Shown: piece after piece, positions 24,544 through 33,283 of the stretch
How the letters are laid out: every line of letters starts with the position of its first letter
Numbering within the stretch: the first letter of the stretch is position 1
Assembly (NCBI GenBank): GCA_013360195.1
Contig: JABWCQ010000001.1
Location: 148,168 to 212,167, forward strand
Source of the DNA: a bacterium
Lineage (GTDB): Bacteria; Electryoneota; RPQS01
Direction of reading: 5' to 3'
Length of the DNA stretch: 64,000 nucleotides
Notes under the pieces: model-generated
The model's input: only the letters and a program-made list of their open reading frames with translations
Database searches by the model: none
What the model was told of the DNA's origin: nothing
Made by a program: the position numbers and the translations under genes

Positions 24544-26460
24544 ATGATTAGTGGACGCACAGTTCTGCTCGCGGTTCTGACCGCCAGTTGGCTGATGATC
24601 GGCTGCACGTCCAGCCGCCAACTTTCCGGGACAACCGGAAGTCAAGAATTCCGCGATCGGCTTGGCCAACCCGCGCAACTTACCGACCGAGAAAAATGGA
24701 GCCTCGCTCGTAAGTCGTTTGCATATGCGCAGCGGGCGGAAGACAGGCAGAATACCGAGGATGCGGCCTTTTTCTATGAGGCTTCGCTTGAACTCCTTGG
24801 TGCTATCGATCTCGCATCGATCGACCTCGAAATGCATCGCGTCGCGAGCTTCAACCGGCAGGTGCTGGAAAGCTACGACCAGTTTGTCTCCCATACCAAG
24901 AGTCTGCCCGCTTCAAGCGGCCTCGTAGCCGTTATTGAGGCCGGAGAGGCACAGCATTCGGGCGAAGAGGAAGAGGACGATGCGCCCGATGAAGTGGAGG
25001 AGATTGCCGCTCCCAAGACGGTACCGGAAGCGCCGGAACTTGAAGTTCGTCCTATGAAGACACCTCTTCCAGGTGTTCCCATGGAGATTAACAACAAGGT
25101 TCGCAATCAGATCCACTTTTTCCAGACCAAGGGCAATAAAGTTATGCACCGTTGGATGGAGCGGGCGGCGATTCTGTTCCCAAGAATGCGGCCGATCCTG
25201 AAGGAAGAGGGGATTCCGCAGGAGATGCTCTATCTGTCCATGATAGAATCCGGCTTGAACCTGAATGCGTACTCGTACGCATCAGCATCCGGACTGTGGC
25301 AATTCATCCCGGGCACCGGAAGACTGTACGGTCTGCATATTGACAGAACATACGACGAACGACGTCATGTCGAGCTGGCGACCCGTGCGGCTTGTAACTA
25401 TCTGCGCAAGCTCTATGAAGAGTTTGGCGACTGGTATCTCGCGATGGCTGCATACAACTGCGGAGAAGGGCGAGTCGCACGTGACATCAAGCGCTGCAAA
25501 TCGAGGAACTATTGGGAGCTGCATAAACTTCCGCGGCAAACGCGCGGGTATGTGCCTACCTATTTAGCGGCGCGGGCGATTTGCGAGAACCCCGAGCGGT
25601 ACGGTTTTCCTCCACTGCCGCCTGAGCAGCCGTTCGAGTGTGAGAGAATTTATGTTCCGGGCGGTTACAAACTTGAAGATATCGCGCGAGCTGCCGGCCA
25701 CGACCCGCAGACCGTCAAAGACCTGAATCCCGAATTCCTGAAGGGTATTGTTCCTGACAGGGGAACCGAGATGATGGTCAGGCTGCCGGGGGCGGTGTCT
25801 GAGTCGTTTAATACAGAACTGGCCAGCCTGCCGAAGACGGTCATTGTACCGACATCAACGCACCGGGTCAGAAAAGGCGACACTCTAAACAAGATTGCAG
25901 CCAAGTACGGCACATCTGTTGATGCCATTATGGCAATGGCGGAAAACAAGCGTGTCAAAGCACGCTCCTTAAGGGTCGGACAAGAGATTCATATCCCCGT
26001 TGCAGAAGTTCGTTATGCGGAAGAGAAACCCAAGACCGTAAAGGAAGTTGCCGCTGAGCGGAACGAGCCTGTTGTTTCAACAGAGACCGCAGCGAACAAG
26101 ATTACATATACGGTCCACAAAGGGGAGTCATTGGGAAGAATTTCTCAGCGACTTGGTGTGTCGGTTGACCAGATTTGCCGTGAGAATGGAATTCGCAATG
26201 CGAGCAAAATCTATCCGGGTCAGAAACTGACGGTTACCGTTAAGGGCGAACCTTCGTACGCTGATGCTGCTCCCAAGAAGGCGGAGAAAAAGCAGTCGAC
26301 CGAGGCCGCGGGCAAAAAGTACTATACAGTTCAGCGCGGCGATACGATGTGGAGTATCGCACAGGCTCACGGCGTGGATTTGCAGACCATGCTCAAGTTG
26401 AACCGCCTTTCAAAGCGTTCAAATATTTATCCGGGTCAGCGTTTGGTCGTCAGCAAATAA
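24544..26460 (+). CDS. Membrane-bound lytic murein transglycosylase with three LysM domains (MltD-like lipoprotein)
   Basis: The enzyme would cut glycan strands of peptidoglycan non-hydrolytically. Starting at ATG 24544, the 638-residue protein has a lipoprotein signal (TASWLMIGC, lipidated Cys21). A Glu/Asp-rich linker (around residues 140-160) precedes the SLT catalytic domain. The catalytic Glu is Glu235 in SMIESGLN, with the later motifs ASGLWQFIPGTG and AAYNCGEGRV. Three LysM peptidoglycan-binding repeats follow, near residues 440-485, 522-565 and 593-637, each ending in a GQ motif (VGQE or PGQ[KR]). It is an expected client of LspA. The upstream frame to 24391 would bury the signal peptide. 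Confidence 0.93.
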   Translation: MISGRTVLLAVLTASWLMIGCTSSRQLSGTTGSQEFRDRLGQPAQLTDREKWSLARKSFAYAQRAEDRQNTEDAAFFYEASLELLGAIDLASIDLEMHRVASFNRQVLESYDQFVSHTKSLPASSGLVAVIEAGEAQHSGEEEEDDAPDEVEEIAAPKTVPEAPELEVRPMKTPLPGVPMEINNKVRNQIHFFQTKGNKVMHRWMERAAILFPRMRPILKEEGIPQEMLYLSMIESGLNLNAYSYASASGLWQFIPGTGRLYGLHIDRTYDERRHVELATRAACNYLRKLYEEFGDWYLAMAAYNCGEGRVARDIKRCKSRNYWELHKLPRQTRGYVPTYLAARAICENPERYGFPPLPPEQPFECERIYVPGGYKLEDIARAAGHDPQTVKDLNPEFLKGIVPDRGTEMMVRLPGAVSESFNTELASLPKTVIVPTSTHRVRKGDTLNKIAAKYGTSVDAIMAMAENKRVKARSLRVGQEIHIPVAEVRYAEEKPKTVKEVAAERNEPVVSTETAANKITYTVHKGESLGRISQRLGVSVDQICRENGIRNASKIYPGQKLTVTVKGEPSYADAAPKKAEKKQSTEAAGKKYYTVQRGDTMWSIAQAHGVDLQTMLKLNRLSKRSNIYPGQRLVVSK

Positions 26461-26507
26461 GACGAGACGCGACATTCATTATGTTCACTTCTTGACGGAG
26501 TTGTCGA

Positions 26508-26798
26508 GTGGGTCGCACTGTGACCAAACAGGAGCTGGTGGACAAACTTGCCGATGGCATTGGTCTCACCAGAGTTGAAACCCAAGCCGTCGTTGACGGC
26601 TTTTTGGCCCTTGTAATGGAGGCGGTTGCCAACGGCGACCGCGTTGAATTGCGCCGTTTTGGTGTCTGGAAACCGGTCCAGCGAAAGGGCAGGAGTGTCC
26701 GTACTCCGGACGGTCTCCATGAAGTTCAAATTCCAGACAGGATTGCAGCCGTGTTCGTTCCCGCAGACGAATTCCGGGAACGAATGCTGCAGGAGTAG
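26508..26798 (+). CDS. HU/IHF-family DNA-binding protein, divergent
   Basis: A 96-residue histone-like protein. The helical dimerisation part (TKQELVDKLADGIGLTRVET onward, residues 6-45) and RRFGVWKP match the family. The DNA-binding arm is unusual: the canonical GRNPxTG, whose Pro wedges into DNA, reads GRSVRTPDG here, and the end is PADEFRERM in place of the usual PGK..K. It may bind DNA differently or partner with another HU. The GTG start has GGAG about nine bases upstream. It follows the transglycosylase by 47 bases. Confidence 0.88.
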   Translation: MGRTVTKQELVDKLADGIGLTRVETQAVVDGFLALVMEAVANGDRVELRRFGVWKPVQRKGRSVRTPDGLHEVQIPDRIAAVFVPADEFRERMLQE

Positions 26799-26927
26799 CA
26801 GCCACCTCTTCCCCGCGGTTGCCGTGAAGAGTTTTTCACGCCTTGTATCCACACGTTTTCCAATTTCACTTTCATAACACATTCACCTCAAACCCAAGCA
26901 ATTGCTTCGGTAGAAACGGAGACACCC

Positions 26928-27023
26928 TTGCCCTGTGGTAAGAAGCGTAAACGTCACAAAATGGCGACGCACAAACGCAAGAAAAGACTGCGCAAGAATC
27001 GTCACAAAAAGAAATTGCGCTAA
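26928..27023 (+). CDS. 31-residue lysine/arginine-rich protein, mS38/COX24 (AURKAIP1)-like ribosomal small protein
   Basis: This reading frame is too short for standard gene-finding cut-offs. The product starts MPCGKKRKRHKMATHK and ends KNRHKKKLR; 20 of 31 residues are Lys, Arg or His. The start is TTG 26928, with GGAG at 26918-26921, six bases before it. The sequence looks like the short basic proteins of bacteria related to mitochondrial mS38 (COX24/AURKAIP1), one of which (bS22 in mycobacteria) is bound to the small ribosomal subunit. Function here is therefore probably ribosomal, but that is inference from sequence character and memory of the family. Hairpins follow directly. Confidence 0.7.
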   Translation: MPCGKKRKRHKMATHKRKKRLRKNRHKKKLR

Positions 27024-27108
27024 GGGTCGCGCGGGTGAACCGCGCGGCCTTAGCCTGCCAAACAAACACGGTCGCGGGCCTTCTTTGAGAGGCCTCGCCG
27101 TGTTTTAG
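27021..27108 (+). terminator. Two hairpins after the 31-residue gene; the second is a probable terminator
   Basis: The first (27021-27052) starts at the stop codon: a CGCGCGG/CCGCGCG stem (27028-27034 with 27040-27046) extended by TAAGG/CCTTA, with no T-run. The second pairs AAACACGG (27064-27071) with CCGTGTTT (27098-27105) around a GC-rich imperfect inner stem and runs into TTTTA. Confidence 0.65.
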
Positions 27109-27122
27109 ACTTCCCCCCGAAC

Positions 27123-28382
27123 GTGGATTCCGGACCAAACGACTTCCCTTATTCGACTTCATCCGGTCATACATTGACCGTGGCCGAACTGACTCGCGAA
27201 ATCAAACGGATGTTTCGCGAACGGTTTGAACCACTGTGGATTGAGGGTGAACTTTCAGGGTGTAAGGCGCACGGCAGCGGCCACTTTTATTTCACTCTCA
27301 AGGACGCAACCGCACAGCTTTCCTGCGCGATGTGGCGCATGTATGCCAAAGGACTTCGTTTCGCGCCGACGGACGGGATGAAGGTCCAGGCATTCGGACA
27401 GCTTGAGGTTTACGAACCGCAGGGAAAGTACCAGCTCATCGTGTATGAGTTGCGGCTTTCCGGTGAAGGAGAACTTCAACGGGCATTCGAAGAACTCAAG
27501 CGCAAGCTCGAGAAGGAGGGTCTGTTTGAATCCTCGCGGAAAAGGCAACTGCCGAAGTTTCCACAACGAATCGGGTTAGTCACGTCCGGTACCGGAGCCG
27601 CGCTTCACGACATGCGCACAGTTGCTTCGCGGCGGTGGCCGCTTGCTGAACTCATCTTGCGCTCTGTTCGGGTGCAGGGTAAAGGAGCGGCGGAGGAAAT
27701 AGCAGCCGCAATCATGCAGTTCTCACGAGAGAAACATGTGGATGTCATCATTGTTGGCAGAGGCGGCGGCTCTCTGGAAGATTTATGGGCGTTCAACGAA
27801 GAAGCTGTGGCACGGGCTATCTTTGCCAGTCATATTCCAGTGGTTTCCGCCGTGGGCCATGAGGTGGATTTTACGATTGCAGATTTTGTCGCGGATGTGC
27901 GCGCACCCACGCCTTCCGCTGCAATGGAAATTGTGCTTCCCGACGGCGAAGAGATCATTCGACAGCTTCATCAGCTCAACCGCAGGCTCTCAAGAATGAC
28001 AGTGGACAGAGTGGCTTACCTGCGGCAACAGCTCAGAACGCTGGCGTCACATTGGGCACTCAAACAGCCGGAGCACCTTGTGCAGTTAGCCGCACAGCGG
28101 CTTGACGAACTTTCCGGCAGGCTTAAAGAGAGCGCCATTGCATTTCACGAGAATGCACTGTCGGAATATACACATCTGTCGGAATTGCTTGCCGCCGTGT
28201 CGCCTCAGCGGGTTCTGCAAAGAGGTTTTGCCATCGTTCGCAATCGGGAAGGTGTCGCAATGAGGCGCGCAGCAGAAATCGTCCCCGGAGAACTACTTTC
28301 CATTGAACTTGCCGAAGGCCGCCTGCAAGCAAGAGCGAAGAATCACGATACCCCAGAGCTTTTCGATGACCGCAAAGACTAA
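27123..28382 (+). CDS. xseA: Exodeoxyribonuclease VII large subunit
   Basis: XseA with XseB degrades single-stranded DNA to short oligonucleotides in repair. The 419-residue protein has an N-terminal OB fold (LTVAELTREIKRMFRERFEPLWIEGELS) and the catalytic core with TSGTGAALHDM and VGRGGGSLEDLWAFN. The late helical region ends in PQRVLQRGFAI. The start is GTG 27123. Its stop lies 17 bases inside xseB, so the subunits are coupled. Confidence 0.95.
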   Translation: MDSGPNDFPYSTSSGHTLTVAELTREIKRMFRERFEPLWIEGELSGCKAHGSGHFYFTLKDATAQLSCAMWRMYAKGLRFAPTDGMKVQAFGQLEVYEPQGKYQLIVYELRLSGEGELQRAFEELKRKLEKEGLFESSRKRQLPKFPQRIGLVTSGTGAALHDMRTVASRRWPLAELILRSVRVQGKGAAEEIAAAIMQFSREKHVDVIIVGRGGGSLEDLWAFNEEAVARAIFASHIPVVSAVGHEVDFTIADFVADVRAPTPSAAMEIVLPDGEEIIRQLHQLNRRLSRMTVDRVAYLRQQLRTLASHWALKQPEHLVQLAAQRLDELSGRLKESAIAFHENALSEYTHLSELLAAVSPQRVLQRGFAIVRNREGVAMRRAAEIVPGELLSIELAEGRLQARAKNHDTPELFDDRKD

Positions 28383-28617
28383 ATCCTCAAAGTCAGACTA
28401 CGTGGAACCAAAGTCGTTCGAAGAGGCTTTGGAACGCCTGCAGGAGCTTGTTGAGAAACTCGAAGCCGGCGAGATATCACTCGAAGAGTCTGTTGCGGCG
28501 TTTGAAGAGGGACAGAAATTATCCGTTTACTGCCAGCACAAATTGAAGGCTGCCGAGACGTCGCTGAAGAAACTGCTCATGCATCCGGAAGGTCCAGAAG
28601 CAGGGGAGGAAGAGTAG
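28366..28617 (+). CDS. xseB: Exodeoxyribonuclease VII small subunit
   Basis: An 83-residue helical protein that forms the multi-copy small subunit of exonuclease VII. It has the family core SFEEALERLQELVEKLEAGE, then SLEESVAAFEEG and a final helix. The ATG at 28366 overlaps the end of xseA by 17 bases; the frame upstream of it is inside xseA and is not coding. Confidence 0.93.
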   Translation: MTAKTKSSKSDYVEPKSFEEALERLQELVEKLEAGEISLEESVAAFEEGQKLSVYCQHKLKAAETSLKKLLMHPEGPEAGEEE

Positions 28618-28619
28618 CT

Positions 28620-29486
28620 GTGGTTCGTCTCGGCCTCATGGGCAATTCGTCAAAGCCGCGCTTTGTGCCTGTGGTATCGAGCTTTGTCCTGCTGCTGCGG
28701 GAACGAGGAGTGAAGTTCCTGTATGACGATGAGAATCGCCATTCCATTCACCTGAATCCCAATGAACTCGCGCCGCATAACTCACTTGCGCGGGACTGCG
28801 ACCTTGTGTTAAGCTTTGGAGGCGACGGAACCCTGCTTCATACCGCGGCAGCCGTGAGCAAATACGGTAAACCGATTCTTGGTGTGAATCTTGGTCCGGG
28901 TTTGGGCTATTTGACGGATCTCGAGTCAGCACATCTTCATGAACGGCTGGACGACATTCTGACGGGCAACTATGTGATTGAAGAGCGGATGATGATTCAG
29001 GCGACAACTGAGCACGACCCTACCGTTCATCACGCATTGAACGATTTTGTCATCGGCCAGCATGAGGTGTCACGAACGCAAGCGTTTCAAGTGTTTATTG
29101 ACGGTGCTCCTGCGGCAAATTACCGGGCTGACGGCCTGATTGTGGCTTCACCCACCGGTTCAACCGCCTATTCGCTTTCCGCAGGCGGACCGATTATCGA
29201 GCCTACTCTGCAGACTATCATTGTGACGCCAGTATGTCCGCATACGTTGACGATGAGACCCCTTGCCATCGCTGACCACCGGACTGTTACAATTCGATCA
29301 ATGGGACCGGGGATTTTGACGGCCGACGGTGAGCATGTGCGGTCGCTCAGTATCGGCGAACAGGTTTTTGTGAAGAAATCACCTCTTACAGCAAAGCTGG
29401 TAAATATTCAGCGACGCGACTTCTATCAAGTTCTACGTGACAAATTGAATTGGGGTGCCGCGCCGGATTTCTCTGACGAGCGCTAA
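28620..29486 (+). CDS. nadK: NAD kinase
   Basis: The enzyme phosphorylates NAD to NADP. The 288-residue protein has the signature FGGDGTLLHTA with the metal-binding GGDGT, the nucleotide-binding ASPTGSTAYSLSAGGPI, and the NDF..GQ segment in place of the common NE motif. It is placed two bases after xseB, and its start is GTG. Confidence 0.95.
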   Translation: MVRLGLMGNSSKPRFVPVVSSFVLLLRERGVKFLYDDENRHSIHLNPNELAPHNSLARDCDLVLSFGGDGTLLHTAAAVSKYGKPILGVNLGPGLGYLTDLESAHLHERLDDILTGNYVIEERMMIQATTEHDPTVHHALNDFVIGQHEVSRTQAFQVFIDGAPAANYRADGLIVASPTGSTAYSLSAGGPIIEPTLQTIIVTPVCPHTLTMRPLAIADHRTVTIRSMGPGILTADGEHVRSLSIGEQVFVKKSPLTAKLVNIQRRDFYQVLRDKLNWGAAPDFSDER

Positions 29487-29491
29487 TTGAT

Positions 29492-30415
29492 ATGGGACTA
29501 TTTGACAAACTAAAGCAGGCGCTTACCAAGACCCGCGAGGCGATTTCTGACAAACTTGCTACTGTGTTCAAACCCGGCAGGAAGCTTGACCGGAACTTGC
29601 TTCAGGAGCTTGAGGATGTGTTGCTTTCCGCAGACGTCGGGCTTGAGACCACTGAGTTTCTGATTGAACAGTTGAAAGAGGCAGGGCGGAATGCGGGTCC
29701 TGATGCCGATGCGGACTCCCTATTGCGTGAGAAAGTAGTCAAGCTGCTCAAGAGCGCTGAAGGGACACCAGTTCCGAACGGCTCACCGCATGTGGTGCTT
29801 GTCGTCGGAGTTAATGGAACCGGAAAGACCACGAGCATCGGCAAACTTGGCAGGTTTTTAAGTTCCCGAGGAAAGTCCGTCATATTTGCCGCCGGTGATA
29901 CATTTCGGGCGGCGGCCATTGACCAGCTTCAAATCTGGGGAGAGCGGTGCAACATTCCGGTGATTGCAGGTGAAATGAACGGGGACAGTGCCGCTGTTGC
30001 CGTCGACGCGTTGCAGGCCGCTCAGTCAAAAGGTGCGGATGTACTTCTTGTCGATACCGCCGGACGGCTCCACAACAAGAGCAACCTTATGCAGGAACTC
30101 GAGAAAGTCTCCCGCGTGCTAAGTAAACGGCTGTCCGGCGCGCCACACGAGGTTTTGCTCGTGTTGGACGCTACGACCGGCCAGAACGGGTTGAATCAGG
30201 CTAAAGAATTCACGAGAACGGCCGGGGTGTCCGGGCTAATTCTTACAAAAATAGATGGTACAGCCAAGGGTGGAGTCGCTTTAGCAATTGCGCGGACGAT
30301 GAACATTCCAATCCGTTACGTGGGTTTTGGTGAAGCGCTGGATGATTTCGATGAATTTGACGCAGAAAAATTCGCACTTAGCCTGCTTGGTGAACGGACG
30401 GAGACTCCTGCTTAA
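29492..30415 (+). CDS. ftsY: Signal recognition particle receptor FtsY
   Basis: FtsY is the GTPase that receives SRP-ribosome complexes at the membrane. At 307 residues it is the short form, without the acidic N-terminal A domain of E. coli. The NG domain has G1 GVNGTGKTTSIGKLG, the DTFRAAA motif, G3 DTAGR and G4 TKIDGTAKGG. The N-terminal amphipathic helix probably carries membrane contact. It fits the Sec-rich context. Confidence 0.96.
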   Translation: MGLFDKLKQALTKTREAISDKLATVFKPGRKLDRNLLQELEDVLLSADVGLETTEFLIEQLKEAGRNAGPDADADSLLREKVVKLLKSAEGTPVPNGSPHVVLVVGVNGTGKTTSIGKLGRFLSSRGKSVIFAAGDTFRAAAIDQLQIWGERCNIPVIAGEMNGDSAAVAVDALQAAQSKGADVLLVDTAGRLHNKSNLMQELEKVSRVLSKRLSGAPHEVLLVLDATTGQNGLNQAKEFTRTAGVSGLILTKIDGTAKGGVALAIARTMNIPIRYVGFGEALDDFDEFDAEKFALSLLGERTETPA

Positions 30416-30417
30416 CC

Positions 30418-30888
30418 ATGCGAACTCACTTGCCGGCAGGCCGAATAGTTGTCCTGCGTTCCAGCTATCACGCGAATATTACGAATGCACTTTTGGATGG
30501 CGCAGTTGCCGAACTGCGTTCGCAGGGGATTGCCGAATCACAGATTGACATCGTTGACGTCCCGGGCGCTTTCGAACTTCCGGTCGCGGCCGCTCGGGTT
30601 GCAAAGCGTCTGACTGTAGATGTGGTCGTGGCGATTGGTGCAGTTGTGCGCGGTGAAACCCCGCATTTCGATTTTATCTGCCAATCGTGCTCGCAAGGTT
30701 TATCTCGTGTAGCCGAATCAACCGGAAAGCCGGTAGCATTCGGAGTCATTACGGCAAATACAGTGGAACAGGCGTATGAAAGAGCCGGTGGCAGGGTCGG
30801 GAACAAAGGTCAGGAGGCGGCGCGGGCCGCGCTGGAGTTGTTCGATTCAATTAAGAAATGGGAGCAGCAGCAAGCATCTGGATCGTAA
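30418..30888 (+). CDS. ribH: 6,7-dimethyl-8-ribityllumazine synthase
   Basis: RibH makes the direct precursor of riboflavin. The 156-residue protein has the motifs VPGAFELPVAA, AIGAVVRGETPHFDFIC with the catalytic His, and the late GNKGQEAA phosphate-binding segment. Length and motifs are standard. The other riboflavin genes are not in the window, and there is no FMN-riboswitch-like leader, because the gene begins two bases after ftsY. Confidence 0.95.
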   Translation: MRTHLPAGRIVVLRSSYHANITNALLDGAVAELRSQGIAESQIDIVDVPGAFELPVAAARVAKRLTVDVVVAIGAVVRGETPHFDFICQSCSQGLSRVAESTGKPVAFGVITANTVEQAYERAGGRVGNKGQEAARAALELFDSIKKWEQQQASGS

Positions 30889-30918
30889 ATTTTCTTCTTT
30901 CATCTACAGGAAACTGAC

Positions 30919-33279
30919 ATGCCGCTGCTAATCGTGCTTGGCGCACTCATCTTTCTGGCCAATGCTTTTGCCGGACCATTCCGATGGACCACTTACACGT
31001 CGGGCACAAATGTTCGCGACATCCTCGTGACCGAAAATGATCTTTGGCTTGGGACATCAGGTGGGCTTGTCAGATTTAGTCCCGAGAGTGCGACGTTCGA
31101 GATTTTCAATAATACGCGGGGATTGGCAATGAATGCCACCGTTGGTCTTGGTGCGGATGCGCGCGGTTGGATTTGGATTGTCGCGCCGGACGGCCGTATT
31201 ACGAGATTGCATCCTGAGACCGGAGAAACAAAAACCATTGCCGACTTACAAGACGAGATTTTTGAAGTATCGTCGATTGTAGCCGTTGCCGACGAGATGT
31301 TTCTGGGCGCGAACAACGGAATCTACCGTTTCGCCTATTACCCAATTGCTGACAACTATCGTGTAAGTGAAAGAGTCCGGGTGTTGGGTAACTTTCCGAC
31401 CGGTATAGCTGTCAAAGACCTCATTGCCGTTGACGGTTTTCTCTATGCCGCAACTGTAGCCGGACTGGCTCGTGCGCCGCTTAACACACAACAATTCTCC
31501 GCACCGGCTGCATGGACGGACTACACTGTTGCCGACGGACTTCCGGCGAATAATATCTTCAGTCTGGCCGAGCAAGGAGATACGACGCTGTGGATTGCAA
31601 CACAATCAAACACTGTGTCGTTTGACGGTGTCAGCTTCGGAACTCCGATGCCGGCTCCGCAAGCCTTTCTCACTATGGTTGAGCATCAAGGCACCATGTA
31701 CGCTTCTAGCAGTAATACGCTATTCGTACTTGCTGCCGGAAGTTGGGCTTCCACCGGTGTCGTCAGGCAGGGAATTGCGTCGCTGGGAAGCACTGTCTTG
31801 GATGGTGAGAGTTTGCTTGTGGTCAGTTTCTCCGATTTGCCGGAGCGTCCCGGCGGACTCAGCTTTTACAATGGAACTGAGTTGACACCACCGATTACCC
31901 CAACAGGAATTGGCGGCAATTCCGTGCAAGTTGTTCAATTCGACAAGGCCGGAGCTCTCTGGGTTGCAACCGGTGGCAATCGCACCGGAGTCTCGAAATT
32001 CGCCGGTGGTGAGTGGACGATGTACACTCGAAACGACACAGTAGCCGGTGACTTCTGGTTCTCCACACCACGTTCCGCTGTGGCGGACGATTTCGGCGGA
32101 ATTTGGTTTGGCTCAGACGGTGGCGGCGTGCTTTATCATCGCGACGGAAACTTCTACCGGTATAACTCCACTGAGTCGGAATGGGCAGATTCCAATGGAT
32201 TCCGGTTGCGAGGTGTGCCAAGTGCGCCAGACTATTGTGAAACACGGGTCGGCAGAATGCCTAGCGGCGAAATTCTGATAACGAATCTCGACAGCGAAAT
32301 AGACAAGCCGTTCGCAATTGTCTCGACAAACTGGCTGGCGCAAGGACACAGCTTGACACCGTGGATTTACCCGTATCCCGAGCCTGGAGATGTTCCGGGA
32401 ATCTCCAACCCCGGTCTTGTGAACGAGATTTATGGCGATCCGTTTGGCAGGTTTTTCGCCGGAGCTACCGGGACCAATCGCGGCGGGAGATATACTTTTG
32501 TCTGCGATCCAAATGATCTTTCGACTCTAAGCGACGATGTGTGGCAAGCCTATGATCCAATCGCGCTGCAAGATGCCGCGACAACTTGTTTCGAGGATAT
32601 AAATCCCGAGGTACTCACATTTGCGGTGGACCGCCAGAATTACTTGTGGGTCGGAACGCCAGGCGGTGCCTACTATTCACAAGGCGGGCTTGGCGGAAAT
32701 CTGTCGAGCCTGCGGTTTATCTGTCTGTTTGACTTGCCGGTCGGCAATCGCGTTAATCATATTCACGTGGATTCGCAAGACAACAAATGGTTTGCGACGG
32801 ACAATGGAGTCGCCGTGCTTGATCCTTCATTCACGTGGATTCACGTTTTCCAGACGTCTAGCAGTATCGATTACGCGTCTGACTTGGCCTCGAACAGCGT
32901 TACGTCCATTACTTCAGATCCAAACACAGGGGACGTTTGGATCGGCACTTTAGACGGACTGTCCCGGCTGCAAACGCCGTATCTCACCCGAGAGCCGAAG
33001 CTTGACACGGTGTCGCCCTATCCGAATCCATTTCGCGCTGACGGCACACAACGACTTTTTCTTGACGCGACCGACCTTGGCGGACGATTTGAGCAGCTTC
33101 GTGTGTTTACGCTGGGCGGCCGACTTGTCAAAGAACTTTCCTGGTCGCAGGCAATTTCTGGCGGCTGGGACGGCAGAAATGTTGACGGCAACTTAGTTGC
33201 CGGAGGTGTGTACCTTCTTGTTGCCACCACCTCGGATGGTCATTCTGCAACCGGTAAGGTTGCAGTAGTGGGCAGGTAG
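30919..33279 (+). CDS. Secreted beta-propeller protein with FlgD-like/sorting-type C-terminal domain
   Basis: The 786-residue protein has a signal peptide (MPLLIVLGALIFLANAFA) and then repeated blades of the 'two-component regulator propeller' type. Examples of the blade ends are NDLWLGTSGGLVRF and GDVWIGTLDGLSRL. The last 85 residues start PYPNPFRADG and contain SGGWDGRNVDGNLVAGGVYLL, the pattern of FlgD-Ig/T9SS-type C-terminal domains of FCB bacteria. Such domains direct secretion or surface attachment in species with type IX secretion, but no T9SS component is visible here. AGGAAA precedes the start. Function is unknown; sensing or surface binding is a guess. Confidence 0.8.
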   Translation: MPLLIVLGALIFLANAFAGPFRWTTYTSGTNVRDILVTENDLWLGTSGGLVRFSPESATFEIFNNTRGLAMNATVGLGADARGWIWIVAPDGRITRLHPETGETKTIADLQDEIFEVSSIVAVADEMFLGANNGIYRFAYYPIADNYRVSERVRVLGNFPTGIAVKDLIAVDGFLYAATVAGLARAPLNTQQFSAPAAWTDYTVADGLPANNIFSLAEQGDTTLWIATQSNTVSFDGVSFGTPMPAPQAFLTMVEHQGTMYASSSNTLFVLAAGSWASTGVVRQGIASLGSTVLDGESLLVVSFSDLPERPGGLSFYNGTELTPPITPTGIGGNSVQVVQFDKAGALWVATGGNRTGVSKFAGGEWTMYTRNDTVAGDFWFSTPRSAVADDFGGIWFGSDGGGVLYHRDGNFYRYNSTESEWADSNGFRLRGVPSAPDYCETRVGRMPSGEILITNLDSEIDKPFAIVSTNWLAQGHSLTPWIYPYPEPGDVPGISNPGLVNEIYGDPFGRFFAGATGTNRGGRYTFVCDPNDLSTLSDDVWQAYDPIALQDAATTCFEDINPEVLTFAVDRQNYLWVGTPGGAYYSQGGLGGNLSSLRFICLFDLPVGNRVNHIHVDSQDNKWFATDNGVAVLDPSFTWIHVFQTSSSIDYASDLASNSVTSITSDPNTGDVWIGTLDGLSRLQTPYLTREPKLDTVSPYPNPFRADGTQRLFLDATDLGGRFEQLRVFTLGGRLVKELSWSQAISGGWDGRNVDGNLVAGGVYLLVATTSDGHSATGKVAVVGR

Positions 33280-33283
33280 GTTC

